Source: Dinochytrium kinnereticum
Taxonomy: Eukaryota > Chytridiomycota > Chytridiomycetes > Chytridiales > Chytridiaceae
Assembly: GCA_027604005.1 (NCBI GenBank)
Contig: JADGJT010000119.1
Location: 1-54,014, forward strand
Reading direction: 5' to 3'
DNA: 54,014 nucleotides
The position numbers and the translations under genes were made by a program. Of this stretch, positions 36,164 to 46,900 are shown one piece after another. How positions within the stretch are numbered: position 1 is the stretch's first letter; each line of letters opens with the position of its first letter. A model generated the notes under the pieces. The model was not told the origin of the DNA. It did no database searches and was given only the letters and a program-made list of their open reading frames with translations.

Positions 36164-37258
36164 CTAGATGCCACTCAAAGAAACCTTCAACCCAGTCTGC
36201 AAAACCTCCAAAACTTCAAATGAGGATTTTATGGGCTTTCCATCCGGCCCCATGTTCGCAGCAAAGATATCAACCACGGCACTCCCAATGGCATCAAAAT
36301 TATCAATGGCAAGTGCCAAAACAGTTGGTCCAGCCCCACTCACACAGATTCCCAACAACCCCGGCATCTTAACCGGAGTCAACGACAAAATATCAGGAAG
36401 CCCAGGAACAAGATGCTGCCTGTAACTTTGGTGAAGCCTGTCGTGCATCGCCTCACTGACAACAGCGGGGTCCGGATCCGGGCTCGCCAAAGACGCGCAG
36501 AGGACGGCAAGACGTTGAAGGTTGAACACGGCATCGACGCGGGGGTAGGCGTCGGGAAGAACGGATCGCGCGAGTTTTGTCGCAAGCTCAAATTGGGGGA
36601 TGATGACGACCGCGCGGACCTTAGGGGAGAAGGGAAGGCGAACGTGACGGCCAAGGTTGAATTTCGGTGTGGTCATCGGCTCAACAGGGCCATGGTCGAC
36701 TGCGTCCTGTGACGCGAGGACGGGGGCGGGAGGTGGAGTTTGGGCGTTTGGATTCTCGGTATGGTCAGGTTCCGAACGTGTGTAGGAGGCCACGAAACCG
36801 CCCAAGATGGACGCTGTGATGTTGTCTGGATGGCCCTCGATCGTGAGGCAGTAGTCCAGGATTCTCTGAGTGGAAAGCTTGAGATTACATGCCTCCGACG
36901 CCAATGCCACACCCGCGACCACAGCAGCACCTGAAGATCCCAGTCCTCTTCCGAGGGGGATAGGGTTGGTGATATGGACGGTCATGGAGGGTGGGAGGGA
37001 AACGTGATGGCATGCGGCGACTTGGAGGGCGGTGCGGGTGATGAGGTTTGAGGCGGCAGCAAGGGGCACTGTGTGAGCGGAATCACCTTCATACGTTATG
37101 TGAATTCCCTTGACGGCGGTGATGTCGGTTGGGGAGGGGATGATGGCTGTCACGTTCATCTCCTTTGAAAGGGCGATGCCGAGAACATCGAAGCCTGGGC
37201 CAATGTTGGAGGTTGAGGCAGGGACGGTAATGGAGATGCGCCGGCTGCTGCTGGCCAT
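36164..37258 (-). CDS. THR1: Homoserine kinase
   Basis: Intronless, 364 residues, matching fungal Thr1 (about 357). GHMP kinase features in order: ITVPASTSNIGPGFDVLGIA at the N-terminus, the phosphate-binding glycine loop NPIPLGRGLGSSGAAVVAG near 95-115, EGHPDNITASILGGF, and the C-terminal GAGPTVLALAID motif. Reaction: ATP-dependent phosphorylation of homoserine in threonine synthesis, cytosolic. Absent from animals, so this supports a fungal source. The stretch around residues 165-190 (SEPDHTENPNAQTPPPA) is a Pro/Asn-rich surface loop. The gene is GC-richer than its neighbours; several opposite-strand ORFs here are shadows. Confidence 0.95.
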   Translation of the reverse strand: MASSSRRISITVPASTSNIGPGFDVLGIALSKEMNVTAIIPSPTDITAVKGIHITYEGDSAHTVPLAAASNLITRTALQVAACHHVSLPPSMTVHITNPIPLGRGLGSSGAAVVAGVALASEACNLKLSTQRILDYCLTIEGHPDNITASILGGFVASYTRSEPDHTENPNAQTPPPAPVLASQDAVDHGPVEPMTTPKFNLGRHVRLPFSPKVRAVVIIPQFELATKLARSVLPDAYPRVDAVFNLQRLAVLCASLASPDPDPAVVSEAMHDRLHQSYRQHLVPGLPDILSLTPVKMPGLLGICVSGAGPTVLALAIDNFDAIGSAVVDIFAANMGPDGKPIKSSFEVLEVLQTGLKVSLSGI

Positions 37259-38060
37259 GGTGATCTGAGAAGAGGGATCTAGTGAGGCTACGAGGGTATC
37301 TGATGTTCTGTCTAGTTTGTGGGAGCGTCGAGCCTTGGAGCAACGAGGCGAAGATCAGGAGTGAAGATCAATTTCTTTCTTTTGGAGATGTCTTTTTGTT
37401 GTGTCCAACAAAATGATAAGATCTCTGGCAATAACAAGCAAGTTTTTCAATAATGACTGGGACTCAAGTAACAGGTTGGGAAGAGTGCCGTCCAGGAGCC
37501 GTTAGGACGGATGGAGCTGTCCGCTTCGTCTGGGTTCAGGAGGTGATGGCAGTGAGGGTGAGATCAAGATGCGAGGAGCGATGGTGGTCTCGAGACCAAA
37601 GATGCATCCATCCGTCCAGACCTGATGGCATGGGCTGGGATGCGCCCTTCTACCTCCCACCCAATAGGGTAGGGGAGGCAGCAGGCAAGAGTAAGCTTGA
37701 AGGGGAACGTGTCGATGAATTTTATGTATCAAATAAAAACAATGTTCACAGAGTTTAATATCCTGCCCGTCGTATTGGACTAATGTAGGCATTCTGAGTA
37801 CAAGGATGTTAAACAGAAGCAGTTAGGCCAGAGCAGAAACCGGAAAGCTTCAACACGAAAAAGATAAGGGATCAGACAGAGCAACTGACAGGGAGGAGCA
37901 AATAAGAGGAAATCACGTCAAATACGCGAGCGGGAATAACGGCAAAAGAAAAGGGGATGAGGAAATCACCTCACATACACGAACGAGAACAAAACATAAA
38001 AGGTAAAGTATCACAGGCTAGCTACAGGGGCCCAGGCTCCGGCTCAACATAGGTCTCCTC
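37259..38060. other. Gap of about 800 bp without a supported gene
   Basis: Upstream of homoserine kinase, so its promoter is at the left end. ORFs of about 100 codons on both strands at 37453-37792 show no family features and no splice continuity. No tRNA-like fold was noticed. Confidence 0.5.
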
Positions 38061-38409
38061 CTAAATCGTTCGAACCAACCGACGTGTCGGTGCAGATATT
38101 AGACGCGCTTGTCCTGCCTCTGCAAACATTTTGGTGAGTTCTACATCCAACCCATTGTCGCAGATGGCCCACAGAGGCTGTTGCCCCGCACAGAACCACC
38201 GAAGCTGTTCCACCGCCTCAACACAAAGTCGGATCTGCCTTCTTGTCACCGCGTCCCGACGCACGCCCACCCCATAGCATAAAGAAGCAATAGCGGTGTC
38301 CAAGAGTGTCTCGCCTAGGCCTTTATTCGGATCAACCGCCGCCGGGAACAAGCCAAAGAGAACACCATCGACGCCAGAGGAGGCAACAGCAAAGGAGCGA
38401 GAGCAGGGA
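38061..38409 (-). CDS. Unrecognised protein, last exon only (tentative)
   Basis: Open minus-strand frame from an AG acceptor at 38410-38411 to the stop at 38061, 115 residues plus one base. It looks coding: non-repetitive, balanced composition, with segments such as GVDGVLFGLFPAAVDPNKGL, LDTAIASLCYGVGVRR, RRQIRLCVEAVEQLRWFC and WAICDNGLDVELTKMF. The acceptor phase needs an upstream exon ending in phase 2. A candidate begins at the ATG at 38565 (MASERLDVALGFYLLG), but no strong donor in that phase is visible. No family recognised; a database search of this exon would decide. Confidence 0.4.
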
Positions 38410-38814
38410 CTTTACGCACGCAAACAATAGCATTGGGGAAGTGAGCCAAAGGCAATAAATAAATAAATAAATAAAAATAAAATGATAGGACGAGCATTGA
38501 TTGGCTGAAAACAAAATTCCGAGAAGGTAGAAACCAAGTGCAACATCCAATCTCTCGGACGCCATCTGGCCAATGGCATCTCTCTGTGCGGGAATCTACT
38601 TTCCACCTCATGAAGCTGGAGCTTTTCCTTTTTCTTCCATTTTCTATTTCTTTTTTTTTTTTTTTTTTTTTCTCCGGAGGCAGGTCAGGCACTTTGACCA
38701 AGATTCTTAAGGGAGCTCACGCAATTGAAACTTTGCTTTTTTTTCACCTACAAAAGAACCTCGCCCACCACCCACCCGTCCTTCACCTCTTCTTCATCCA
38801 TCCATCCATCAGCA
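38410..38814. other. Upstream region of eEF1B with AAAT repeats and poly-T
   Basis: Contains an AAAT microsatellite at about 38456-38482, a T run of about 21 at 38650-38671, and CCAT repeats (tccatccatccatc) just before the eEF1B start. Partly overlaps a possible first exon of the minus-strand ORF to its left. A pyrimidine-rich leader before the ATG fits a highly expressed translation gene. Confidence 0.5.
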
Positions 38815-40214
38815 ATGGGCTTTGCCAACCTCGACAAGGACGCCGGTGTCGCCGTGCTCAACTCCTTCCTGGAGGACAAGTCCTACATTGAGGGGTAAGC
38901 GCTTCATCCATCCATCCCTGCTTTCTTCTCTCCCTCCGTTCCCACTCTCGTCTCGTCCCGCCCAAGCGCTATTGATTGCATGTGTCTGTTTGAGTTACGA
39001 GTGACCATTCGCTGGAGGTCCTGCATGCAATCGTCTCGCTGGGACTGTGGAACGCGGATGGAATCTGTTACCTTTCGTTTTCTTCCTTCCGTCAAAGCAG
39101 CTGCTTTTGCATGATGAACAAATTTGGTCCGTGTTTATGAGCGGCTTAAGACCCCGAACATAGATTATAAAACAAAGCCGAAAGGCACTTCTGATCCTGC
39201 AGCTGTTTTTTCGACGCGATAATCCTTTTCTCTTTGTTAAGCCTGTGAACCTCACGTTTTTTTTATTCATTTCTGATCGTGTTTCTTCCAATGAATCCTG
39301 ACAGATTCACCCCCTCCCAAGCCGATGTTGCAGTCTTCGAGGCCCTCAAGGCTGCCCCCAGCGCTGACAAATACCCCCACGCTGCTCGCTGGTACACCCA
39401 CATCGCCGCGCACGGTGGTAAGGCTGCCAAGTTCCCCGGCACCAAGAAGGCTGCCTCTACCTACGGCCCCGCTGCTGCTGCTGCCCCCGCTGCCGCAGCC
39501 GAGGAGGATGACAACGACATCGACCTTTTCGCTTCCGACGACGAGGAGGAGGATGCCGAGAAGGCAGCCCTTGTCGCCCAGCGTTTGAAGGAGTACAACG
39601 AGAAGAAGGCCAACAGTAAGTATATTATCAACTGGCACAGTCCCTCTTCTTTTTATGAGTGATGACACCGGCATTTGTCTCACGGCTGTGGTTCCGTTTT
39701 GGGGCCATGGCTCCGTGGTGAAAAAAGCTAGAGCTACCTAATACTTCTATTTGTCTGACGCCCACAAAGATCATATCTTTATTTTTGCGGTCTTTTTAAT
39801 CTTGATTAGACCCGAGGCAATTGCTAACCTTTTTTTTGTTGTTTTCGTTATTCAGAGCCTAAGCCTGCCGCCAAGTCCCTTGTTATTCTCGACGTTAAGC
39901 CCTGGGACGATGAGACTGGTATGTTTTATTCAGGAAACTTTGTTTGGCTCTGAGTGGTTATTAAATCTATTTTCTGCTTCTTTCTCTGCTCTATAGACAT
40001 GAAGGCTATGGAGGCGTCTGTTAAGTCCATCGAAATGGACGGTCTTGTCTGGGGATCTTCGAAGCTCGTTGCCATCGGTTACGGTATCAAGAAGCTCCAG
40101 ATTAACGTCGTCATTGAGGATGAAAAGGTCTCAGTCGATGACTTGCAAGAGCAGATTGCCGCCTTCGAGGATTACGTCCAGTCCGTTGACGTCGCCTCCT
40201 TCAACAAGCTTTAA
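38815..40214 (+). CDS. EFB1: Translation elongation factor eEF1B subunit (EF-1 alpha GDP-GTP exchange)
   Basis: Exons 38815-38894, 39305-39612, 39856-39918 and 39997-40214 give 222 residues. N-terminal GST-like half ([50 protein letters not shown]), an Ala-rich hinge, an acidic stretch ([18 protein letters not shown], including the conserved DIDLFxSDDEE phosphorylation-type block), then the catalytic guanine-exchange domain ([64 protein letters not shown]). Known role: reloads eEF1A with GTP during elongation; cytosolic. The first intron is long for this window (410 nt), which is common in translation-factor genes. Codon use in the first exons is C-rich at third positions. Confidence 0.97.
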
Positions 40215-40699
40215 AAACTTTATGTTTTTAATGGTTGTGGTGAAGTCTTCTTTATACCACGGTCCTTTCCTTGGGTCTGCCTCGATTTTTCGCACTGCGT
40301 TTGATGAGTCGCTAGGGTCATTGGATTGTTTTCTCCGCTTGCTTGCACCATGTGTGTCCACATTAAGAGTTTGTCTTTTCTCTGGAAGAGCTGCTTACAA
40401 CCACCCACGTCCCCCCACCTCTTGTTGCTTTTCGTTAGTTTGATTTTACCAGTCTCTTTTCTGATTTGATGGAGTTCAATATACTTCAAGGCTTCATTTA
40501 CTCTATGATTGCTTTATTATGTACATGACACGCTGACCTGGTTTTGTGCTGCTCTCAAGATGTCACTTCTCCGGAGACGTCAATTGTTCATTCCCAGCAA
40601 TTGATGCATCGGTCGTTGTCAAAGCCTCTTGCTGATTCGAGTATCTTTAATAATTTCCAGTAGCAGAAGGGTAAGAAATGACAGGAACTCGTTCCTGAG
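40215..40699. other. Convergent 3' region, 485 bp
   Basis: Between the stops of eEF1B (plus) and the EF-hand gene (minus). T-rich on the plus strand; no supported gene. Confidence 0.6.
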
Positions 40700-41633
40700 T
40701 TACGAGAGCATCTCCCCTAACAGGAAAGGAGCAGAACGTAAGAGAAAGCTCACCTTCTCCAGCATTCCCTCCGAGAGCATAACCGTCCTGATCAGCCCCA
40801 CATTTTTCTTTATAAACTCCCCGAACTCCTCCCTTCCAATCACGCCGTCCCTGTCCAAGTCCGCCTCAATCACCGTTTCGCCCACAATCGCGTCAATAGC
40901 CTCGTTTGGAATCGATGGGCCCTCCTTCAACGTAGGTGGTGCTGGATCGCTTGCAGTGTCGGATGAGGAGATGAGGGTGTAGGGGTCGGAAGTAGTAGAT
41001 GGAAGGGGGAAGGGAAAAGTTGATCCGCACATGTAGTGGAGGAGGGCCTCGGTTAGATGGGTTAGGGAGACGGGGTTTAGGTGGTTTTTGTTTTCCGTGT
41101 CGCAAAAGGTGAAGAGGACTTTTTGTTGTTGTGGCAAGGCCGTTGTTTGGGGACGGGAAAATATGATGGTTTAAAATAATGCGGGAGTAGTCCGCAACGT
41201 ACAGTTGATTTTATCTTCCATGGGAGAGCGGGTGCTAAGTAGATGTAAGAACCTTGCGAAGTCCGCAAAGTCCATAACACCATCCTGGTTCGCATCAACC
41301 ATGTAAAAGAGTCGCTATCATATATTCCATTGATTGAAGAGAAAATGCGTCAGCCATCTTCCTTCAATATCATTCAAAAAGCATCGGATCATAGGCATTA
41401 TTTACCTCAGCGACGAAACCCCCGCTCACAAAATACCTCAAAAACACCTCCTTTGTGACAAAGGGCTTTGCTGGGGTGATGTACCTGTGAAAGACGCTTT
41501 CAAAGAAGGACTTCAACAGGCGAATTTCTGCGTATGTGACTGTGCTCATAAAAGGATTGCAACGCAACGTCAGGATGGAGAGGTTTGAGGGAAAGTCAAG
41601 GCTGCTCACAATGCGTTGACTGACGAATCTCAT
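40700..41633 (-). CDS. EF-hand calcium-binding protein
   Basis: Minus-strand exons 41633-41406, 41314-41203 and 41118-40700, 252 residues. Two canonical EF-hand loops are visible: DANQDGVMDFADF in exon 2 and DLDRDGVIGREEF near the end. Between them DTENKNHLNPVSL is a degenerate loop without the central Gly, and a Pro/Ser-rich insert of about 45 residues follows it. The layout resembles recoverin or calcineurin-B-like proteins, with TVTYAEIRLLKSFF as the usual first helix. Start is uncertain: an upstream ATG gives MGALLSRDDRG, a possible myristoylation N-terminus, but no splice pair joins it in phase. Near the end, a GTGAGC..TTAG pair at about 40753-40717 might remove 37 nt and change the last residues. 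Target protein unknown. Confidence 0.75.
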
Positions 41634-41866
41634 GCATCAGCTTACGACTTGCCCGGATCTTCTTTCCCACCCCATCCCCTGCAGCCGCACCTCGATCGTC
41701 TCTGGAGAGGAGTGCGCCCATGCCGTCGTGTTGCGCTGCTTCCTTTGTTGCCTTCAACAACACCAGCAGCTTCCCATCCTCACCCACGTCAACCCTCTGT
41801 TTCTGACAAGGCAATAAGGTGAGTGACACCAGAGAAAAAACTTGGAAGGAAAAAAAAAACTGGTCC

Positions 41867-43714
41867 ATGCCTTCGCGATGCAGCCTCACGCTGCTGCAGC
41901 AGTCGAGGAGGGCTAAACTGCCTCATCGGCATACCATTTATTCAGTTGCAGTCGAATCATCCTCACCTCCAACAGCATCAGCACCATCAGCATCGTCAAC
42001 ATCACCATTGCAGCAAAGCAGGAATTCAATAGCAACATCCCATCGAACTTTCCGGACCACTGACCACCCCAATCACCCAATCCTCATCTCCTCCTCAACC
42101 CCCCATCAGCAGCACGCACCATCTTCATCAGCAAAAATGACATGCACATCCCCGTCTTCTTTTCAGATTTGGATCCCCATGGACCTCAAGCATCTTGCGG
42201 GGTTCCTGAAATGGGACGCCATTCACTCAAAGGGCATGCTAAACGACTTTCAGATCCTTTTAAGGCGAGGTGAAAGCCTTGTCGAATGGGCTGAGATGAA
42301 TCTGGAGGACGGGGTGGATGGCTTAATGGCCAAAAATCATACGGGGAGAACTCTCGAGCTCGACTCCATCCGGCAGGATCTCTGGGCCCTCTTTAAAGCC
42401 CTTTCTCACTCAAACGGCGCTGAAAGTCACCTTAATCACACTTTATTGGATCGATACACACATCTTCTAGCGGTTCTGGAACCACCCTTTGAAAACCTCG
42501 AAAAGCTGGAGGCGGTCTCAAAATACCTTGAGAGCATTGGACAATCTGTTAAGAGAGAGCCTTACGACATCGCGTGGATCAGGAGTGGGATTAAAGCTTC
42601 TCCAATGTCTTGCGTATCTTTTGCTTTGATTTCAGGCCATTCCGCCTGCATCCGATCCATTCTCCGTGCATTGATCAGCACTCAATCCTTTTTCGGCGTC
42701 TCAGCTCTGATTCACCGTTTGATGAGCGGAGCTGTTAGTGTGGATACTTCAACGGCTGAATCTTGCTTCTGGGCACTTGGGGAGATGAGGGATCTGAATC
42801 TTGGCATTCTTCTTTACTTTTTTTTCAGACGCAAGGGGTTAAGACTTTCAGTTGAATCTTACAAACACCTTCTGTATCTTTTGGGAACCAGAAGAGATAT
42901 ATTTGGAGAGTCGCCACGGCGCTGTCAGGGTCACAGGAGAGGGAAAGGCTCTCCGACAATGACATTTAGCGATGTGAGTTTTGGAGTCCATCCACCATGG
43001 CGGAGATGGCAGTCTCTTCAATATCAGATCAGGACGAATGGTCATGTCGTTTCGAAAAGCACCCACCAAAGATTCCTTGGATTAATGCCACGCGATCGGA
43101 AAGACGGACCACGCTATTCTCAATCTCGATTCAGTACTCTCGACATTGCTACCAGGATCTTTAAGGAATCCTTAATCATCCATCCGAACAGTCAAGATCT
43201 CTATGCACGCATGATCCGCGTCGCCATCACCCACAAAAAATCAGAGCTGATTGATGCACTTCTCTCAGAGATGTCTGCTCGAAGCATTGATCCGCCACCC
43301 GCCTTAATCTTTAGTATGATCCGTTATTACTTAAAACAGGGGAATATTGAGAAGGGGTCGTTCCTTTTTCGGTACGCTCGAGATGATCACGAGAAGGACG
43401 TTAGACTTTGGGAAGCTTTTATCTATGGGTGTATGTGGCTGAGGAGATGGGGGAGCTTGATGAGAGCGGTCGAGCAGATGCGTGGGGCAGGGTTGCACCC
43501 TTCCGATGCTTTGTATGATAGGATGATGCAAAAACTGATGTTTTCATTGCCAAAGCTCTATCGTTTGAGGGAGCTACAATTGGAAGATGGGCGCCAGTTA
43601 TCGGAAGAAACAGAGGTGGCTGTCGCCACCTTGTTGGGTGAAGCCAAGACTTCGCAGGAGGAAAGGGCATCGAGAGAGGGTCTTTGCCAGAATTCGTATA
43701 CTTTACTGATGTAG
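41867..43714 (+). CDS. PPR-like mitochondrial protein
   Basis: Single open frame of 615 residues. The N-terminus MPSRCSLTLLQQSRRAKLPH is Arg/Ser-rich without acids, as in mitochondrial presequences, followed by a Ser/Pro/Thr-rich linker. From about residue 100 it is alpha-helical. The C-terminal third contains PPR-type helix pairs (LYARMIRVAITHKKSELIDA, IRYYLKQGNIEKGSFLF, LWEAFIYGCMWLRRWGSLMR with VEQMRGAGLHPSDALYDRMM). Family knowledge: such proteins bind organellar RNA. A GTGAGT at 42973 with an AG about 50 nt later could mark an in-frame intron; both readings keep the frame. Target RNA unknown; PPR assignment is from the repeat pattern only. Confidence 0.7.
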   Translation: MPSRCSLTLLQQSRRAKLPHRHTIYSVAVESSSPPTASAPSASSTSPLQQSRNSIATSHRTFRTTDHPNHPILISSSTPHQQHAPSSSAKMTCTSPSSFQIWIPMDLKHLAGFLKWDAIHSKGMLNDFQILLRRGESLVEWAEMNLEDGVDGLMAKNHTGRTLELDSIRQDLWALFKALSHSNGAESHLNHTLLDRYTHLLAVLEPPFENLEKLEAVSKYLESIGQSVKREPYDIAWIRSGIKASPMSCVSFALISGHSACIRSILRALISTQSFFGVSALIHRLMSGAVSVDTSTAESCFWALGEMRDLNLGILLYFFFRRKGLRLSVESYKHLLYLLGTRRDIFGESPRRCQGHRRGKGSPTMTFSDVSFGVHPPWRRWQSLQYQIRTNGHVVSKSTHQRFLGLMPRDRKDGPRYSQSRFSTLDIATRIFKESLIIHPNSQDLYARMIRVAITHKKSELIDALLSEMSARSIDPPPALIFSMIRYYLKQGNIEKGSFLFRYARDDHEKDVRLWEAFIYGCMWLRRWGSLMRAVEQMRGAGLHPSDALYDRMMQKLMFSLPKLYRLRELQLEDGRQLSEETEVAVATLLGEAKTSQEERASREGLCQNSYTLLM

Positions 43715-43964
43715 CTTATTCATTTGGAAGGATATAATTATAATATAAACTAATTGTACATTTGCAAATCCCAAATCAGGTCCAAAAGCAAGTCAAGGAT
43801 GCTCTTTACGATAATAATAAAAAGACAACAACAGAAAAACCAACAACAAACGAAAAAAAATAACAAAAAAACAAAAACAAAGGACAAAGGACAAAGTAGA
43901 AACAAAGCATTGGCAATAAGGAGTCAACGAGAAAAAGAAGTACACCCTAGTCAGCGTAAGTCCA

Positions 43965-46900
43965 CTAATAAACCGATTTCGTGTAATTGGCATGGTCAAC
44001 CATCACCCTCCTATCTGGGGTCCTTGGAGGTTGGGTAAGCCCCGCCAAAGTCGGACCCCTTACATTCACCTTGTAACTCTCATTCTCCTCATGGCTATCG
44101 ACCGCGATATCTCGCACAACACCTCCTGTTATAGGGACGGAATCAAACATCTCATCAGGAGGAGGAGACGGCGTCAAAGGAGAAACCATCATCTCATCGT
44201 CCTCTACTGACGTGGCGTCAACTCGCTGTACGTTTTTATCCTCATTATCGGCGACATCTTCAACTCCCCCAACACTTTCCTCCGCCCCCTGCTGCAGATG
44301 CTCCACTGGGCCACCCTCTGAGCCCTTTCCTAGTGGTAATTCCACGCTGGTAGTGACTTCGACCTCTTCCGCCAACACTGGTTGAATAAGTTCTGCAGCC
44401 TGCGATACTTGAACCAAAACCTCTTCCTTAGGAAGCCTATGCGGAGCTTCAACAATACCCTCCGGCGCAATCTCTTCCTGGTCACCGGGCCGCGATTTCA
44501 CCGCTATCCCGGAAGATAACATCCCGATTGATGGTGAGGGAAACATACTTGTCTCTGGTAACTTCTGAGTAACTTCTACCCCTGCAGCAGCATCCACATC
44601 AATTAGCTTCCGTGATAAAGAAGCTTCTTCCTCAACTGAGTGCAAAGGTGGCGGTTTCGCGCCATTTTCATCTGCGATAGCATGTGGCATGGACTTCTTC
44701 CGCCCTCGTCCTTTTTTTGCCGGTGCTTCGGTAGATGCCGACATGCTTTCGGCAAGAACGCCAGTAGGATGATCAGACAAAGTTACCAAAGCATTAAAAG
44801 CATCGTCCTCCATGTAATCCTGGGAGGATCTTGATGGTCGAGTTCGAGTAGATCGCCTAAGGCCAAAGCCGTCACCGAAGAAAGCCTCTAAGTCCCGAGG
44901 TTCCTCGGATCGACGCTTTTTAGAGGCTAAGGTTCGTTAAAAAAAAAGGAGGGACCATTTAAAAAATGTAATGATTCAGGAAAGGTCAATGGGAACTTAC
45001 ATCCTAATCCAGCTCCCGTCGCTTGCGTTACCGCATTAGCAGCTGAGGACTCTGCCATAGGATGAGCCGGTATTGCATCGACTGTCTTGATACTAGGCTT
45101 TCTCGGCCTCCCAATCTTCTTTGGAACCTTCAAAGGTGTCTCAGCAACTTTAGGAGAATTCTGAGCCATTGGGGCCGGAGCTTCAGCCAGATTTGCAGAA
45201 ATCAGACGGGGCTCGAACGGGGTCTCCATAGAAGCAAGCTCTTCAGGCGGCTCTATCGGCTCTAGTGGTATCGGCGCCCCCCCTACCGTTCCCTCAGTAG
45301 AAGCCTTCACTGGCTTTTTTGCAGGTTGTATCACCTTTTTTGGAGCCCGACCTCGCCGCTGCTTTTTTGGAGTAGAGCTGGCGGTAGGGCCATCAATTAC
45401 TCCAGATGTTTCAACGCCACAACTACGGATGATACCCTCTGCGACGGCCGCCGGCAAAGCAGTTGGGTCCAGATAGACCGTAGGCAAAGCAGGAAGTTCC
45501 GACGGTACCGCTGCCGCAAGTTGAGGCTCAATGTACTGAGGTATTGGAAGAATAGGCGCATCACCACACTCTAGCTCTTCGTCTACGTCCTCCTCAATGG
45601 GCGATTCTGCTGACATGAGTTTATCCCTTTCCGTTACGGCTGATTCGTTGGCCACGGTAAGGCGATGTGCGTCTAAGTCTTCAGTATTCAGGTCGGAATA
45701 CTTTCGCTTCTTTCCAGGCGATCGTTCAACGTCTACGGCTCGAAGGTTGCTGAAGGAAAGAAGTTAAAATTATAGATACATCCAAAGCAATTACCTTTCA
45801 TTGGCACCTACGAATTGTGCGTGCCGAACCTCTTTTGCACTAGACGGTAAAAGCTGGCGAGGACTTTTCAATCCATCTGTTAACGCCTTGGTAGACTCCA
45901 CATGCTCTATCATTCGCCTGTAAGGTAATGCTTCTCCTAACAATCTCGTCGCGGAAGAATGCAAATACCCCATCTCAATATCTTCTGACATGCGCCTCTC
46001 AAAGAGCCTATCCTTCTCAACCGATACCTGCCGAACAAAAGCCTGCTGGTCTTCCTCCTGCGATCTTCTGTCCTGTGGGCGGACAGCCGATACTGATCCT
46101 CTCGCCGATGGTGGCGGCCCCCTTCCAGGAACACCGTAGTATCTCCGCCCGTCCACAAGGCGATCTCGAGGTACATCATGGTCAGGTCGCCCTTCTTCAA
46201 CCCGTTCGTGATAACTGTATGTTGACTCAGGCACAGGGGGTCCTAAGCTATCGTCTCGAGCTGATTGAGTTGGTCGGGATGCAACCTCCCTAGAAGAGTG
46301 TAAGGGCAATTGCCTTTCCCTATCCGTCAAGTTCGAAGGCTCATTGAATCGTATCGGACGATAACTATTCTTCTTTCTTCTCTCTAGTGAGCTCGGAATA
46401 GAGTTTGATGACGTCGAAGTGTCACTTGACTCAGAAACCGAACGTCTCCGCCTGCCTCTACTCTTCCGTGGCGAATGTCTTCTAAATGTTCCACTCTTCT
46501 TTCTATCGATACGCCTCCGTTCTGCCGAGCTTGAAGTTGAAGAGGTGCTCGCAGACCGCTTTCTGCTTCGTGGCTTCCGGCGGCGAGGGGACCTGGACGT
46601 AGACCTCGACTCCGACCGGCTTAATGAAGAATCGGAAAGATAGGAAGAGCGCGAAGCAGATGAGAAGGAATGAGAATCGGATCGACGCCGACTTCGAGAA
46701 CGCGACCGTGAACGTGAATACGATCTGCTAATATTCCGGGATACTCGCTTGGCTTTTGATGGGTAGGGATCGGTTTCGCGGTGAAATGCCTTGCTAGTAG
46801 TGGTCGACGATAGAGGCCGAGAGCGTGTGCTATCGTCTCTCTGACTCTGTTTGGTAGGGGCCTCTATATCGTGCCGTTGCTTACTGATTTTATAAAAGAC

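Noticed and set aside
36379..37343. ORFs on both strands overlapping homoserine kinase
   Set aside because: GC-rich shadows of a complete, well-conserved gene.
37453..37792. Overlapping ORFs of about 100 codons on both strands
   Set aside because: No family features, Trp/Arg or Pro-rich composition typical of chance frames, and no splice continuity.
41634..41889. N-terminal extension of the EF-hand gene starting MGALLSRDDRG
   Set aside because: The frame is open and would suit myristoylation, but every GT donor in that frame is in the wrong phase for the acceptors before the known exon.
42973..43023. In-frame intron in the PPR-like ORF
   Set aside because: GTGAGT and a later CAG exist, but the frame is open both ways and nothing in the protein decides; kept as coding and noted in the entry.
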